Part shown: positions 23,380 to 32,779 of the stretch, piece after piece
Position numbering within the stretch: the stretch's first letter is position 1
Layout: each line of letters begins with the position of its first letter
DNA from: HyVt-477 sp965224605
Lineage (GTDB): Bacteria; Pseudomonadota; Gammaproteobacteria; Thiotrichales; Thiotrichaceae
Direction of reading: 5' to 3'
NCBI GenBank assembly: GCA_965224605.1
Contig: CBDCZP010000008.1
Coordinates: forward strand, 62,001-126,000
Length of the DNA: 64,000 bases
Notes under the pieces: model-generated
The model's database searches: none
The model's input: only the letters and a program-made list of their open reading frames with translations
What the model was told of the DNA's origin: nothing
Made by a program: the position numbers and the translations under genes

Positions 23380-24471
23380 ATGACTACCACACAGCGATCT
23401 ACATCTCCCATCACTTCCCCTATTACTCCTTCTATTAAAAATGCAGAAGTTCCTTTTAATTGGGTTGGCCCTGTCCTGCTGAAAGGGGATATTGATAACG
23501 AGCTCATTGACTTGCCTCTAGCAACCTATGAACAGCCACTATGGCCATCTGTCAATCGTGGTGCCAGAGTGAGCAAAAAAGCAGGGGGTATTGATGTTAC
23601 TCTAATTGATGAACGCATGAGTCGTTCGATTCTGTTGCAAGCACCTTCGGCATCTCAAGCTTTACAGTTGAGCAACGAGCTAAAAAGCAACCTGTCCGCC
23701 CTTCAAAATATCGTTGCCTCTTCCAGCCGTTTTGCAGAACTCATCAATATCCATTCACGGATCATTGGTGACCTCCTTTACTTGCGGTTAGAGTTTACAA
23801 CAGGAGATGCTTCTGGGCACAACATGGTCACTCACGCTGCCGATCACATCATGCGGCATCTATTAGAAACTAAAGCTGATTTTAAGTATGTTTCCATTTC
23901 TGGAAATTATTGTACCGATAAAAAAGTTTCAGCGGTTAATGCTATTCTGGGCAGAGGAAAAAATGTCGTCGCTGAAACCACACTGCCGCGTAGTCTGGTA
24001 AAACGTTATTTAAAAACCACACCTGAAGCCTTTGTTGACTTGCATATAAAAAAAAATTTAATAGGCTCTATTATTTCGGGAGGTTTGCTCACCGCTAATG
24101 CTCATGCAGCGAATATGCTGCTTGCGTTTTATTTGGCTACAGGGCAGGATGCAGCGAATATTGTCGAGGGATCTCAGGTTGTTAACCACAGCGAAGTTCG
24201 CAATGGGGATTTGTACTTTTCCACTTCTTGTCCTAATCTCATCGTAGGTTCTGTCGGCAACGGCAAAGATTTAGACTTTGTAGATACAGTAATGCAACAC
24301 ATTGGCTGTAGAAAAGAAGGCGTGGAAGCAGGTGTTAATGCCAGACGACTAGCTCTAATCGCTGCAAGTTGTGTCTTATGCGGAGAGTTATCGTTACTTG
24401 CAGCACAAACGAATGAAGGTGAACTCATGCAAAGTCATCTAAAACTTGAGCGCCAAAACCTCGAAAGCTAG
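23380..24471 (+). CDS. Hydroxymethylglutaryl-CoA reductase
   Basis: The 363-residue enzyme reduces HMG-CoA to mevalonate. Family motifs: TGDASGHNM (141-149, a variant of the usual TGDAMGxNM), SGNYCTDKKVSAVNAILGRG with the catalytic Lys, NLIGSIISGG, and ANAHAANMLLAFYLATGQD. The C-terminal catalytic His is less clear. It opens a plus-strand cluster encoding every step from HMG-CoA synthase to IPP isomerase. No thiolase gene is present. Confidence 0.93.
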   Translation: MTTTQRSTSPITSPITPSIKNAEVPFNWVGPVLLKGDIDNELIDLPLATYEQPLWPSVNRGARVSKKAGGIDVTLIDERMSRSILLQAPSASQALQLSNELKSNLSALQNIVASSSRFAELINIHSRIIGDLLYLRLEFTTGDASGHNMVTHAADHIMRHLLETKADFKYVSISGNYCTDKKVSAVNAILGRGKNVVAETTLPRSLVKRYLKTTPEAFVDLHIKKNLIGSIISGGLLTANAHAANMLLAFYLATGQDAANIVEGSQVVNHSEVRNGDLYFSTSCPNLIVGSVGNGKDLDFVDTVMQHIGCRKEGVEAGVNARRLALIAASCVLCGELSLLAAQTNEGELMQSHLKLERQNLES

Positions 24472-24601
24472 ATGAGATAGACTAGATGAAAATAGCGAAC
24501 AAACTGCTAATCACCCGATAAACCCACAGATCACAAAATCTGCACAAATGCCTGCTATTCTCGAATAAGTTCCTAAAAACACATAATCGCACATAAACAC
24601 A

Positions 24602-25615
24602 ATGTCCATTCAACAACGTAAAATTGACCATTTAAATCTTATTGCTAGTGGCTCTTCAACAGATCGTAAAGGCAATTATTTTGATGAAATCCATCTTACC
24701 CACCGAGCATTACCCGAACTCAATTTTAATGACATTGACACCCACACAGATTTTTTAAACCATATCCTCTCCATGCCTTTTTTGATTGCTTCAATGACCG
24801 GTGGTGAAGGTAAGAAAATTCAAGCTATTAATCAACACTTGGCAGAAGCTGCACAAACCATGAAGATTCCTATGGCAGTAGGCTCTCAGCGCATTCAACT
24901 AAGCCGAAATAAAGCTAAACAATCCTTCAACTTGCGACAATACGCACCCGACATCCCACTCATTGCCAATATAGGCGCAGTACAACTTAACTATGGTGTT
25001 GGTGTTGATGAAATCCTGCAAATCATTGAAACGCTTGATGCTAATGCGCTATATCTCCACTTAAATCCATTACAAGAAACGATTCAACCCGAAGGAAACA
25101 CAAACTTCAGAGGCTTGGCGGACAAGATTCATCGTTTAAGTGAGCAACTACCCATACCCATTATTTTAAAAGAAGTCGGTGCCGGATTATCAACAGCCGA
25201 TATTCAATTGGGATTAGATGCGGGTATCCGGTGGTTTGATTTGGCAGGTCGTGGCGGCACATCATGGAGTCGAATAGAAGCGGAACGCAATACTCAGGAT
25301 AATGACGGTATTCTTTTTCAGGACTGGGGCATCCCAACCCCCCTTGCGCTAAGAGAAGCACAAGTTTTTAAAAACGAGGCAAATTTTATCGCATCGGGTG
25401 GTTTAAGGAATGGTTTGGATTTAGCAAAGTCTGTTATACTCGGCGCCCATTTGGGTTCCATGGCCAGCCCATTGTTAACAACTGCTATGGAATCTACACA
25501 AGCAACTCTGCAACTTTTGCAACAAATTCAACGTCAATTAGCTACTAGTATGTTTTTATTAGGTGCTAAAAAGATAAAGGATTTGAGACATCGAACGGAT
25601 TTTATATTGTCATGA
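24602..25615 (+). CDS. fni: Type 2 isopentenyl-diphosphate delta-isomerase (FMN-dependent)
   Basis: The 337-residue TIM-barrel flavoprotein interconverts isopentenyl-PP and dimethylallyl-PP. Signature segments: STDRKGNYFDEIHLTHRALP, MPFLIASMTGGEGKKI, IPMAVGSQRI, ILKEVGAGLS, WFDLAGRGGTSWSRIE and ASGGLRNGLDLAKSVILGA. Type 2 isomerases commonly travel with mevalonate pathways. Its stop overlaps the HMG-CoA synthase start (ATGA), so translation is coupled. Confidence 0.94.
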   Translation: MSIQQRKIDHLNLIASGSSTDRKGNYFDEIHLTHRALPELNFNDIDTHTDFLNHILSMPFLIASMTGGEGKKIQAINQHLAEAAQTMKIPMAVGSQRIQLSRNKAKQSFNLRQYAPDIPLIANIGAVQLNYGVGVDEILQIIETLDANALYLHLNPLQETIQPEGNTNFRGLADKIHRLSEQLPIPIILKEVGAGLSTADIQLGLDAGIRWFDLAGRGGTSWSRIEAERNTQDNDGILFQDWGIPTPLALREAQVFKNEANFIASGGLRNGLDLAKSVILGAHLGSMASPLLTTAMESTQATLQLLQQIQRQLATSMFLLGAKKIKDLRHRTDFILS

Positions 25616-26781
25616 CAAAAATTGGCATTGATCAATTGCATTTCTATACTTCCGATTATTACTTGAATTTGGAAGACTACGCTCAAGAAAAAGGTCAAGA
25701 TCCTAATAAATTCTTCGAGGGGATAGGACAAAAATTAATGTCCATCGCTCCACCTGATGAAGATATCGTCACCTTAGCCGCGAATGCCGCTTTCCCCTTA
25801 TTTGAACACACCCATAAAGAGGAGATTACTACCCTCTTGTTTGCTACCGAATCAGGCATTGATCAATCGAAATCTGCCGGAATATACGTACAAAATCTTT
25901 TAGGATTATCTGAACATTGCCGTAATGTAGAACTAAAACAAGCATGTTATTCGGGTACTGCTGCGCTACAAATGGCCATTGGGCTAGTCCGACAAAATCC
26001 AAAAGAAAAAATACTCATTATTTGTTCTGACATAGCCCGCTATGATTTGGATTCTCCAGGCGAATCGACTCAAGGCTGTGGCGCCATTGCAATGATTATT
26101 TGCGAAACACCCAAATTATTGGAAATAGAGTCTGGATCGGGTATTTACACCGAAGATGTCATGGACTTTTGGCGTCCTAATTATCGTGATTCTGCGTTGG
26201 TAGATGGCAAATTCTCAGCCAAAGTGTATATCCGTGCTTTAAAGAAAACCTGGAAACATTTTCAAGCAACCGGCGAAAAGGTAATAGATGACATCCAGTA
26301 TTTTTGTTACCACTTGCCTTTCTCCAAAATGGCGGAAAAAGCTCATCGTCAACTGCTAAGAATGAATGACAAGGATATTGATAAACAAAGCATAGAAAAC
26401 CATATCGGCCTTAGTCAAATTTATAATCGTATTATTGGAAACTCTTATACTGCTTCTTTGTACATTGGATTGGCATCGCTACTGGATAATGCCAAAGAAG
26501 ATTTATCAGCCAAACGAGTAGGCTTTTTTAGCTACGGTTCCGGCTGTGTTTCTGAATTCTTCACCGGTTGCGTGCTTGAAGGTTACAAGGATATCCTCAA
26601 ATCCTCAAATCATTTGCGCATGTTAAATAGCCGCACGAACATATCTTACGACGAATATATTGATTTTTATAATTTCAAATTACCCACCGATGGATCAGAA
26701 ATGCAGACTCCAAAATATACCAGAGGTCGATTCAGACTAAGTGGCATTAAAAATCACCAGCGCCAGTACGAAACGCTGTAG
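25612..26781 (+). CDS. Hydroxymethylglutaryl-CoA synthase
   Basis: The 389-residue thiolase-fold enzyme condenses acetyl-CoA with acetoacetyl-CoA. The catalytic cysteine is Cys112 in KQACYSGTAAL; the catalytic Glu region is FATESGIDQSKSAG near residue 77, and GNSYTASLYIGLASLL resembles the family's C-terminal segment. It is the committed first enzyme of the mevalonate pathway. The start overlaps the preceding isomerase gene. Confidence 0.93.
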   Translation: MTKIGIDQLHFYTSDYYLNLEDYAQEKGQDPNKFFEGIGQKLMSIAPPDEDIVTLAANAAFPLFEHTHKEEITTLLFATESGIDQSKSAGIYVQNLLGLSEHCRNVELKQACYSGTAALQMAIGLVRQNPKEKILIICSDIARYDLDSPGESTQGCGAIAMIICETPKLLEIESGSGIYTEDVMDFWRPNYRDSALVDGKFSAKVYIRALKKTWKHFQATGEKVIDDIQYFCYHLPFSKMAEKAHRQLLRMNDKDIDKQSIENHIGLSQIYNRIIGNSYTASLYIGLASLLDNAKEDLSAKRVGFFSYGSGCVSEFFTGCVLEGYKDILKSSNHLRMLNSRTNISYDEYIDFYNFKLPTDGSEMQTPKYTRGRFRLSGIKNHQRQYETL

Positions 26782-26874
26782 CCTGTGAATGGTGTTGCCT
26801 GTGGACGCTAGCCTATTCTATAAATATAGGGCTGTGAAATCCTTTTCGCACACTGACTAGATCACTACACTGTT

Positions 26875-27909
26875 ATGTCAATCCCCTCTCCTCTTACTTC
26901 TAAAGCTCCTGGAAAGCTTATACTAACGGGGGAATATTCAGTTTTGCTGGGAAAAACAGCTATTGCTTTTGCAACTCAACAAGCGACACAAGCAACCATC
27001 AGCTTCACAAGAAAACCTGAAATAGAAATACACTCTGCCTTTTCAAAAGGAAAATCCTGGTCTATTGATGAAGCTCTGGAAATTTACACACGTATAAAAA
27101 AACGACATAGCTCTTTCGTCGACGGTCACTTGAGTATTGAACATGTGATGCGTGATCCCAGCCATCTTGTCTTGTCGTCTATCGCTCAATTTTTTGATAC
27201 TCACGAATGCCAACAAGGCTGTCGAATTGACATTAGCTCCAATATTCCACTGGGGTCAGGCATGGGCTCATCAGCAAGCGTCATCGTAGCGTGTCTAAAA
27301 GCTTTGCACATCCTCTTTGATGAACCCATAAAAGACAACCTATTTCTTGCAGAAGCCAATGCTATTGAAGCTTTGCAACACGGTAAAACTAAAGGTCTGG
27401 ATGTTGCGCAAAGTTATTATGGTGACTGGTTGAATATGTTTCAGGATGCTTCTAAACACATCCAGATTCATCCTTTTAAGCCGTCTTTCATCCCGTCTTT
27501 ATTAGCAGTACACACCGGACAACCTGAAGTGTCAACGGGGGAATGTGTTCAACATGTTCTAAAGCAGCATGGCAATGATGCTTCGCTTTGGTCGGAATCT
27601 AACCAAATAGCACAAACATGGTTAACGCTGTTGCAAACTGCAAACCATAAGAACAACAATGAAAACAAAAATCAGACTGCCATCCAGCTCATACAACAAA
27701 ACCATCAACTGCTGACAAAAATCGGAGTTGTTCCTGATCAGGTTTCGGAATTTATCTCCGATGTCGAAAAACGCGGAGGTGCAGCCAAAATATCTGGAGC
27801 TGGAGCCTATCAAGGCCATGCTGCGGGCATGGTACTCGCAACAGGAATATCTGAAAACTCGCTACAAGACCTCTGTTCTCTATATCACTACAAGCAACTC
27901 TCTGCCTAA
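26875..27909 (+). CDS. GHMP kinase, probable mevalonate kinase
   Basis: The 344-residue GHMP kinase has an N-terminal SKAPGKLILTGEYSVL, ATP loop PLGSGMGSSA (125-134), and EALQHGKTKGLD (165-176), which resembles the substrate-binding HGxPSGxD of mevalonate kinases. The C-terminal GGAAKISGAGAYQG is the third GHMP motif. The GEY form of the first motif is also seen in phosphomevalonate kinases, so the assignment between this and the next gene is tentative. Its stop overlaps the next start by one base (TAATG). Confidence 0.75.
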   Translation: MSIPSPLTSKAPGKLILTGEYSVLLGKTAIAFATQQATQATISFTRKPEIEIHSAFSKGKSWSIDEALEIYTRIKKRHSSFVDGHLSIEHVMRDPSHLVLSSIAQFFDTHECQQGCRIDISSNIPLGSGMGSSASVIVACLKALHILFDEPIKDNLFLAEANAIEALQHGKTKGLDVAQSYYGDWLNMFQDASKHIQIHPFKPSFIPSLLAVHTGQPEVSTGECVQHVLKQHGNDASLWSESNQIAQTWLTLLQTANHKNNNENKNQTAIQLIQQNHQLLTKIGVVPDQVSEFISDVEKRGGAAKISGAGAYQGHAAGMVLATGISENSLQDLCSLYHYKQLSA

Positions 27910-28922
27910 TGAAGACCTTTCAATCATTTTCACCCGGTTCAGTCATGCTATTAGGAGAGCATTCTGTTGTAGCGGGTTATCCTGCAATAGGCATCGCAGT
28001 AGATCAATTTTTAAAGATTGAATGGCGTGTACGTGAAGAGGGTAGTGAGGGTTGCAAGGGTAATAGAAACGACAACATCAAAATTATCTCTGCGTTAGGG
28101 GAGTATCAATCCTCTTGGAAGGCTTTAGATCAACACCCCAATTTAAGCTTTGTCATAGCGACACTAGAGCAATTTGCCATAGCCTACCCTCAGATCAAAC
28201 AGGTCAGTCTTGAATTAACGATTCAAAGCGATATCGATCCTTTCTGGGGGCTTGGTTCCTCGGCAGCGGTTGTTGCAGCGACCCTATCTGGGTTAGCTCA
28301 AATATATCTCAAGCAACATCTCAGACAATGCCCCAATGAAGGGGGGGGAATAATAAAGCTTGAAGAGGCTTTTACTATCGGTTTGAAAGCTATCCTGCAA
28401 ATACAGGGAAGTGGCTCTGGTACTGATTTAGCCATCAGCCTTGCGGGTGGCTGTGTTGGCTTTCATCCAAACACGCAAAAAATTTCATTATTGCCGCTCT
28501 CCTTACCTTTTACCTTGGTATACGTTGGCTATAAAACCCCGACACCTGAAGTATTAAAACAGGTGAGAGAAAACTGGAAATCTAATCCTGATGGATTAAA
28601 ACAACTCTATCGATCAATGGGGGATATTACCCAAAAAGCTCTAAGCATTAAGCAAATGAACAAGCAAACCAACAAGCTTGAAAATTTGGGTTCGTTAATG
28701 AATCAATATCAGATACTCATGCAGAAATTGGGAGTATCTGACAAACAAACAGAAAATTTATTAGTTCAGCTTCATTCAAATGCTGATTTCTTCGGTGTTA
28801 AAATATCTGGATCAGGTTTGGGAGATTGCTTAATTGCTCTTGGAAAAAGCCAGAAACTTTATGATAATCAGATTAATTTAAACAGCACTTCCCTAGGTGC
28901 CTGGGGTGCTTGGGATACATGA
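27909..28922 (+). CDS. GHMP kinase, probable phosphomevalonate kinase
   Basis: The 337-residue GHMP kinase has SPGSVMLLGEHSVVAGYPAI at its N-terminus, ATP loop GLGSSAA (114-120), GSGSGTDLA (167-175, like the SGxD region of phosphomevalonate kinases) and KISGSGLGDC near the end. With the preceding kinase it should supply both phosphorylations of mevalonate; which does which is not certain. The gene carries a run of eight G at 28341-28348, a possible slippage site. Confidence 0.7.
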   Translation: MKTFQSFSPGSVMLLGEHSVVAGYPAIGIAVDQFLKIEWRVREEGSEGCKGNRNDNIKIISALGEYQSSWKALDQHPNLSFVIATLEQFAIAYPQIKQVSLELTIQSDIDPFWGLGSSAAVVAATLSGLAQIYLKQHLRQCPNEGGGIIKLEEAFTIGLKAILQIQGSGSGTDLAISLAGGCVGFHPNTQKISLLPLSLPFTLVYVGYKTPTPEVLKQVRENWKSNPDGLKQLYRSMGDITQKALSIKQMNKQTNKLENLGSLMNQYQILMQKLGVSDKQTENLLVQLHSNADFFGVKISGSGLGDCLIALGKSQKLYDNQINLNSTSLGAWGAWDT

Positions 28923-28980
28923 TGCGTATAAAGTGTGAAATGCGTGAGACATCCTCGAATCATAAAAGTAGACTTAACTT

Positions 28981-30012
28981 ATGCATAAAACAGCTCTAAC
29001 CTTTATCACATCAAAATTGCCAGCCACTCATTTTGTACAAAAAGAGCAACCACTCGACGACTGTTCAGTCTTTGCTCCTGTCAACATTGCTCTTGTGAAA
29101 TATTGGGGAAAACGCGATGTCGCCTTAAACTTGCCACAAAATGACTCTCTGTCCATAGGTCTAAAAACACTGGGAACAACAACGCAGATATCTCCCTCCC
29201 AAACGGGTCAACATCAGATCAGTCTTAACGAGGAGATTCAAAACCCAGCATCTGTTTTTTCCAAACGGCTTACTGATTTTTTAGTGGCGTTTGTCCCTCA
29301 AGGTCATTATCTGAACATTGACACGGTCAACTCTATCGCCACCGCAGCGGGTCTAGCCTCATCAGCTTCTGGCTTTGCCGCCTTAGTAAAAGCCTTAGAT
29401 AAATACTACCAATGGCAATTACCGTTAACTGATTTAAGTGCGTTCGCGCGCATAGGTTCTGGCAGTGCTTGCCGGTCTTTGTGGGATGGTTTTGTACACT
29501 GGAATAAAGGTAGTCTGGAAAATGGTTCAGACTCAATTGGAAAACCAGTGCACGTAAATGAAAAACAATGGGGAAACATGAGAATCGGGCTTATCGAGCT
29601 TTCCCATAAAGAGAAAGCTATTAGTTCCACCCAAGGAATGAAAAACACGGTTGATACCTGTCCACTCTATCAACCCTGGCCTGATTTAGCGCAGGCAGAC
29701 TTACAACAGATGTTACAGGCTATAAGCACATTCGACTTCACTCTATTAGGGGAAACAGCAGAAGCCAATGCCTTAGCTATGCATGCCACCATGATCGCCA
29801 CCCGACCTCCGGTGTTTTACTGGATACCCAGCTCAGTGGCAACCATGCATAAGGTTTGGGAAGCACGCCAAGCAGGTATTGAGGTCTATTTTACAATGGA
29901 TGCAGGCTCTAATGTGAAGTTGATAAGTCTGCAATGCTATCAACAAGACTTGAATCTTATTTTTGACAAGGTGAGATGGGTTACACCTTTTCCAGCATCT
30001 TCAGAGGAATAA
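28981..30012 (+). CDS. mvaD: Diphosphomevalonate decarboxylase
   Basis: The 343-residue GHMP-superfamily enzyme converts mevalonate diphosphate to isopentenyl-PP with ATP. Diagnostic motifs: APVNIALVKYWGKRD, NLPQNDSLSIGL, TAAGLASSASGFAALVKAL and RIGSGSACRSLWDGFVHW. It ends the mevalonate cluster and converges with ftsB, with only four bases between the stops. Confidence 0.95.
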   Translation: MHKTALTFITSKLPATHFVQKEQPLDDCSVFAPVNIALVKYWGKRDVALNLPQNDSLSIGLKTLGTTTQISPSQTGQHQISLNEEIQNPASVFSKRLTDFLVAFVPQGHYLNIDTVNSIATAAGLASSASGFAALVKALDKYYQWQLPLTDLSAFARIGSGSACRSLWDGFVHWNKGSLENGSDSIGKPVHVNEKQWGNMRIGLIELSHKEKAISSTQGMKNTVDTCPLYQPWPDLAQADLQQMLQAISTFDFTLLGETAEANALAMHATMIATRPPVFYWIPSSVATMHKVWEARQAGIEVYFTMDAGSNVKLISLQCYQQDLNLIFDKVRWVTPFPASSEE

Positions 30013-30016
30013 TTGG

Positions 30017-30361
30017 CTATTCTTTCCCTTTAGTCTGAGATTTATTTTGCGCAGAGTTTGTCACCGAACCATCTTCTTGCTGCCCGGGATTTAAAATAAT
30101 CTGATAAAAAGTTTCACCTTTTTTCATCATACCAAAGTCATTTCTAGCTCTAGCTTCTATAGCCTCTGTGCCGCCTTGAAACTCTTGAATCTCAGCTTCA
30201 AGTTTGCGGTTCTCTTCTTGTTTTTGTTTATTTGATGTAGACAAAGTTTCGATCTGATCCTGCATATGCCAAATTTGAGGAAAACTACCGTTACCCAACC
30301 ATAACCTTCCTAGCAGGAAGACTAAAATAACGCCAAAAAGAATAGTGAGGATTTTTATCAA
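30017..30361 (-). CDS. ftsB: Cell division protein FtsB
   Basis: The 114-residue bitopic protein has membrane helix ILTILFGVILVFLLGRLWLG, a coiled coil (about 30-65), and the FtsB segment EAIEARARNDFGMMKKGETFY. It forms the FtsQBL subcomplex of the divisome. The start is a TTG at 30361. The C-terminal tail is longer than in E. coli and low-complexity. It follows eno as in Pseudomonas, but the ispD normally found downstream is absent. Confidence 0.92.
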   Translation of the reverse strand: MIKILTILFGVILVFLLGRLWLGNGSFPQIWHMQDQIETLSTSNKQKQEENRKLEAEIQEFQGGTEAIEARARNDFGMMKKGETFYQIILNPGQQEDGSVTNSAQNKSQTKGKE

Positions 30362-30510
30362 ACCGGTTCCACTTTTTTATTAACTCAATATTGATTGTAG
30401 TCTAGTTCTAACTTGTATTAATTGTCTCAAAAGTATTGGCTCGTAGAGCTTGTGACTAATTTGCTATGTAACTACTTTTGGGGAAATTAATATAAGTCGT
30501 ACAACACTGG

Positions 30511-31806
30511 CTACAAGTATCTAAACGCTGACTTTCCAGCATAACTCGCCGCTGATCCTAATTGTTCTTCTATACGCATCAATTGATTGTATTTGGCAAC
30601 ACGGTCAGAACGCGACAACGAGCCCGTTTTAATCTGCCCAGCATTGGTGGCCACTGCCAAATCTGCGATGGTCACATCTTCCGTTTCACCAGAACGATGA
30701 GAAATAACAGCAGTATAACCTGCGTCATGCGCCATCTGGATAGCTTGCAGTGTTTCTGTCAGTGTTCCAATCTGATTAAACTTGATCAAGATGGAGTTTG
30801 CTATGTTGTTCTCGATACCTTGTTTAAAAATAGAAGTATTGGTAACAAACAAGTCATCACCTACCAATTGTATTTTATCACCCAGCTTTTCCGTTAACTG
30901 CGCCCAACCTTCCCAGTCATCTTCAGCTAAACCATCTTCAATAGTAATGATTGGATATTGATCAACCCAACCCGCCAAGTAATCTACAAAGCCAGCCGCA
31001 TCATAAGTTTTACCCTCTGACTCTAGTACATATTTGCCATCTTTATAGAACTCCGAACTCGCACAATCAAGGCCTAAATAGATATCTTCTCCCGCTTTAA
31101 AGCCAGCTTGCTCGATCGCTTCCAGAATCACTTCAATGGCGGCTTCATTAGAGGGTAAATCAGGGGCAAATCCACCTTCATCACCTACCGCAGTATTCAG
31201 ACCTTTGCCGCTTAGTACTGACTTTAAGCTATGAAAAACCTCTGCACCATAGCGCACGGCTTCCGTAATATTGCTTGCACCTACAGGTACAACCATGAAT
31301 TCCTGAATATCGACACTATTATCGGCATGCTCGCCACCGTTGATGATGTTCATCATGGGTACTGGCATAACAAACTCATTACGTTGTTGGCTGCCCATAT
31401 TGCCAAGGTACTGGTAAAGCGGTTGCTTGTTTTCTTTTGCCGCAGCATCGGCCGTTGCCAATGACACCGCTAACAAGGCATTAGCACCTAAGCGGCTTTT
31501 ATTTTCCGTACCATCCAGTTCAATCATCCGCGTATCTACAGCCGTCTGATCTTGAGCATCCATACCTTTCACTGCATCTGCAATCTCTGTATTGGCGTTT
31601 TTGACTGCGTTTAAAACCCCTTTACCCAAATAACGGGATTGATCACCATCACGTAATTCTATCGCTTCTCTAGCACCTGTTGATGCACCTGATGGTGCAA
31701 CAGCACGCCCCATAGTTCCATTGCCTAAGGTAATATCTGCTTCCACAGTTGGGTTTCCCCTAGAGTCTATAATCTCTCTAGCACGTACTTGTACGATTTC
31801 TGACAT
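30511..31806 (-). CDS. eno: Enolase
   Basis: The 431-residue glycolytic enzyme converts 2-phosphoglycerate to phosphoenolpyruvate. Hallmarks: REIIDSRGNPTVEADI, GAVAPSGASTG-like AVAPSGASTGAREAIELRDG, VGDEGGFAPDL, LGLDCASSEF and IKFNQIGTLTETL with SHRSGETED. The start at 31806 (MSEIVQ) has GGAG seven bases upstream; the ATG at 31824 lacks that support. Part of the pyrG-kdsA-eno-ftsB series, but a terminator separates it from kdsA. Confidence 0.97.
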   Translation of the reverse strand: MSEIVQVRAREIIDSRGNPTVEADITLGNGTMGRAVAPSGASTGAREAIELRDGDQSRYLGKGVLNAVKNANTEIADAVKGMDAQDQTAVDTRMIELDGTENKSRLGANALLAVSLATADAAAKENKQPLYQYLGNMGSQQRNEFVMPVPMMNIINGGEHADNSVDIQEFMVVPVGASNITEAVRYGAEVFHSLKSVLSGKGLNTAVGDEGGFAPDLPSNEAAIEVILEAIEQAGFKAGEDIYLGLDCASSEFYKDGKYVLESEGKTYDAAGFVDYLAGWVDQYPIITIEDGLAEDDWEGWAQLTEKLGDKIQLVGDDLFVTNTSIFKQGIENNIANSILIKFNQIGTLTETLQAIQMAHDAGYTAVISHRSGETEDVTIADLAVATNAGQIKTGSLSRSDRVAKYNQLMRIEEQLGSAASYAGKSAFRYL

Positions 31807-31840
31807 GATGTCTCCGGTATTCAAAATTTAGATTTTGGTG

Positions 31841-31873
31841 AAAAAACCATTAGCCATTTTTTTGCTAATGGTT
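31841..31873 (-). terminator. Rho-independent terminator after kdsA
   Basis: AACCATTAGC (31845-31854) pairs with GCTAATGGTT (31864-31873). On the minus strand the stem is followed by a run of T. It would end the pyrG-kdsA transcript before eno. Confidence 0.8.
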
Positions 31874-31945
31874 ATTAAATATGTGGGTATCAGACTTGGT
31901 TTTGGACTTAGTTTAAGGCTTAGTTTAGCGATAGCACCTAGTTGA

Positions 31946-32779
31946 TTATAATTGATCTTCCACGAAGGGATTCGACTTAACCGTTTCGTCTATGGCTTTA
32001 AGGGTTTCCAGCAAAGTCCTCATCTTGTCTAATGGCCAAGAGTTAGGGCCGTCACTCAAGGCTTCTGCTGGGTTAGGGTGTGACTCCATAAATACGCCTG
32101 AAACTCCAGCTGCTATCGCAGCACGAGCTAGCACAGGAACATGCTCTCGCTCACCACCTGAGCAAGAACCTTGTCCACCCGGCAATTGCACAGAATGTGT
32201 CGCATCAAAAACAACGGGGCAATGAGTATCTCTCATCACTGCCAGACTACGCATATCGGATACCAGGTTATTGTAACCAAACGAATAGCCACGCTCACAC
32301 ACCATGATTTGCTCATTGCCCGTTGCCTTGGCTTTATCGACCACATTACCCATATCCCAAGGCGCAAGAAACTGACCCTTTTTGATATTAACGGCAATAC
32401 CCTGCGAAGCCACATTCTGGATAAAATTTGTTTGTCGACATAAAAATGCGGGCGTCTGCATGACATCAACCACTGATGCCACTTCGTCCAGAGGCGTATC
32501 TTCGTGCACGTCTGTTAAAATAGGAACTTCTAGTTCCGTTTTTACTTTTTCTAATATTCGTAGGCCTTCTTCTATACCGGGGCCGCGAAAACTACTATGT
32601 GAAGAACGGTTAGCTTTATCAAACGATGACTTAAAAATAAAGGGTATAGATAATGCTTCGGTAATTTCTTTCAGTTTTTCAGCTGTAGACATAGTGAGTG
32701 CTTCAGACTCGACCACGCATGGCCCTGAAATAAGAAAAAAAGGTTGATCTAATCCTGCTTCAAATCCACATAACTTCAT
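31946..32779 (-). CDS. kdsA: 3-deoxy-8-phosphooctulonate synthase KdsA
   Basis: The 277-residue TIM-barrel enzyme makes Kdo-8-phosphate for lipopolysaccharide. Motifs: FFLISGPCVVESEAL, IFKSSFDKANRSS, PILTDVHE, QTPAFLCRQT, VNIKKGQFLAPWDM, CERGYSFGYNNLVSDM and FDATHSVQLPGG. Its ATG overlaps the pyrG stop (ATGA), so the two are translationally coupled. Confidence 0.97.
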   Translation of the reverse strand: MKLCGFEAGLDQPFFLISGPCVVESEALTMSTAEKLKEITEALSIPFIFKSSFDKANRSSHSSFRGPGIEEGLRILEKVKTELEVPILTDVHEDTPLDEVASVVDVMQTPAFLCRQTNFIQNVASQGIAVNIKKGQFLAPWDMGNVVDKAKATGNEQIMVCERGYSFGYNNLVSDMRSLAVMRDTHCPVVFDATHSVQLPGGQGSCSGGEREHVPVLARAAIAAGVSGVFMESHPNPAEALSDGPNSWPLDKMRTLLETLKAIDETVKSNPFVEDQL

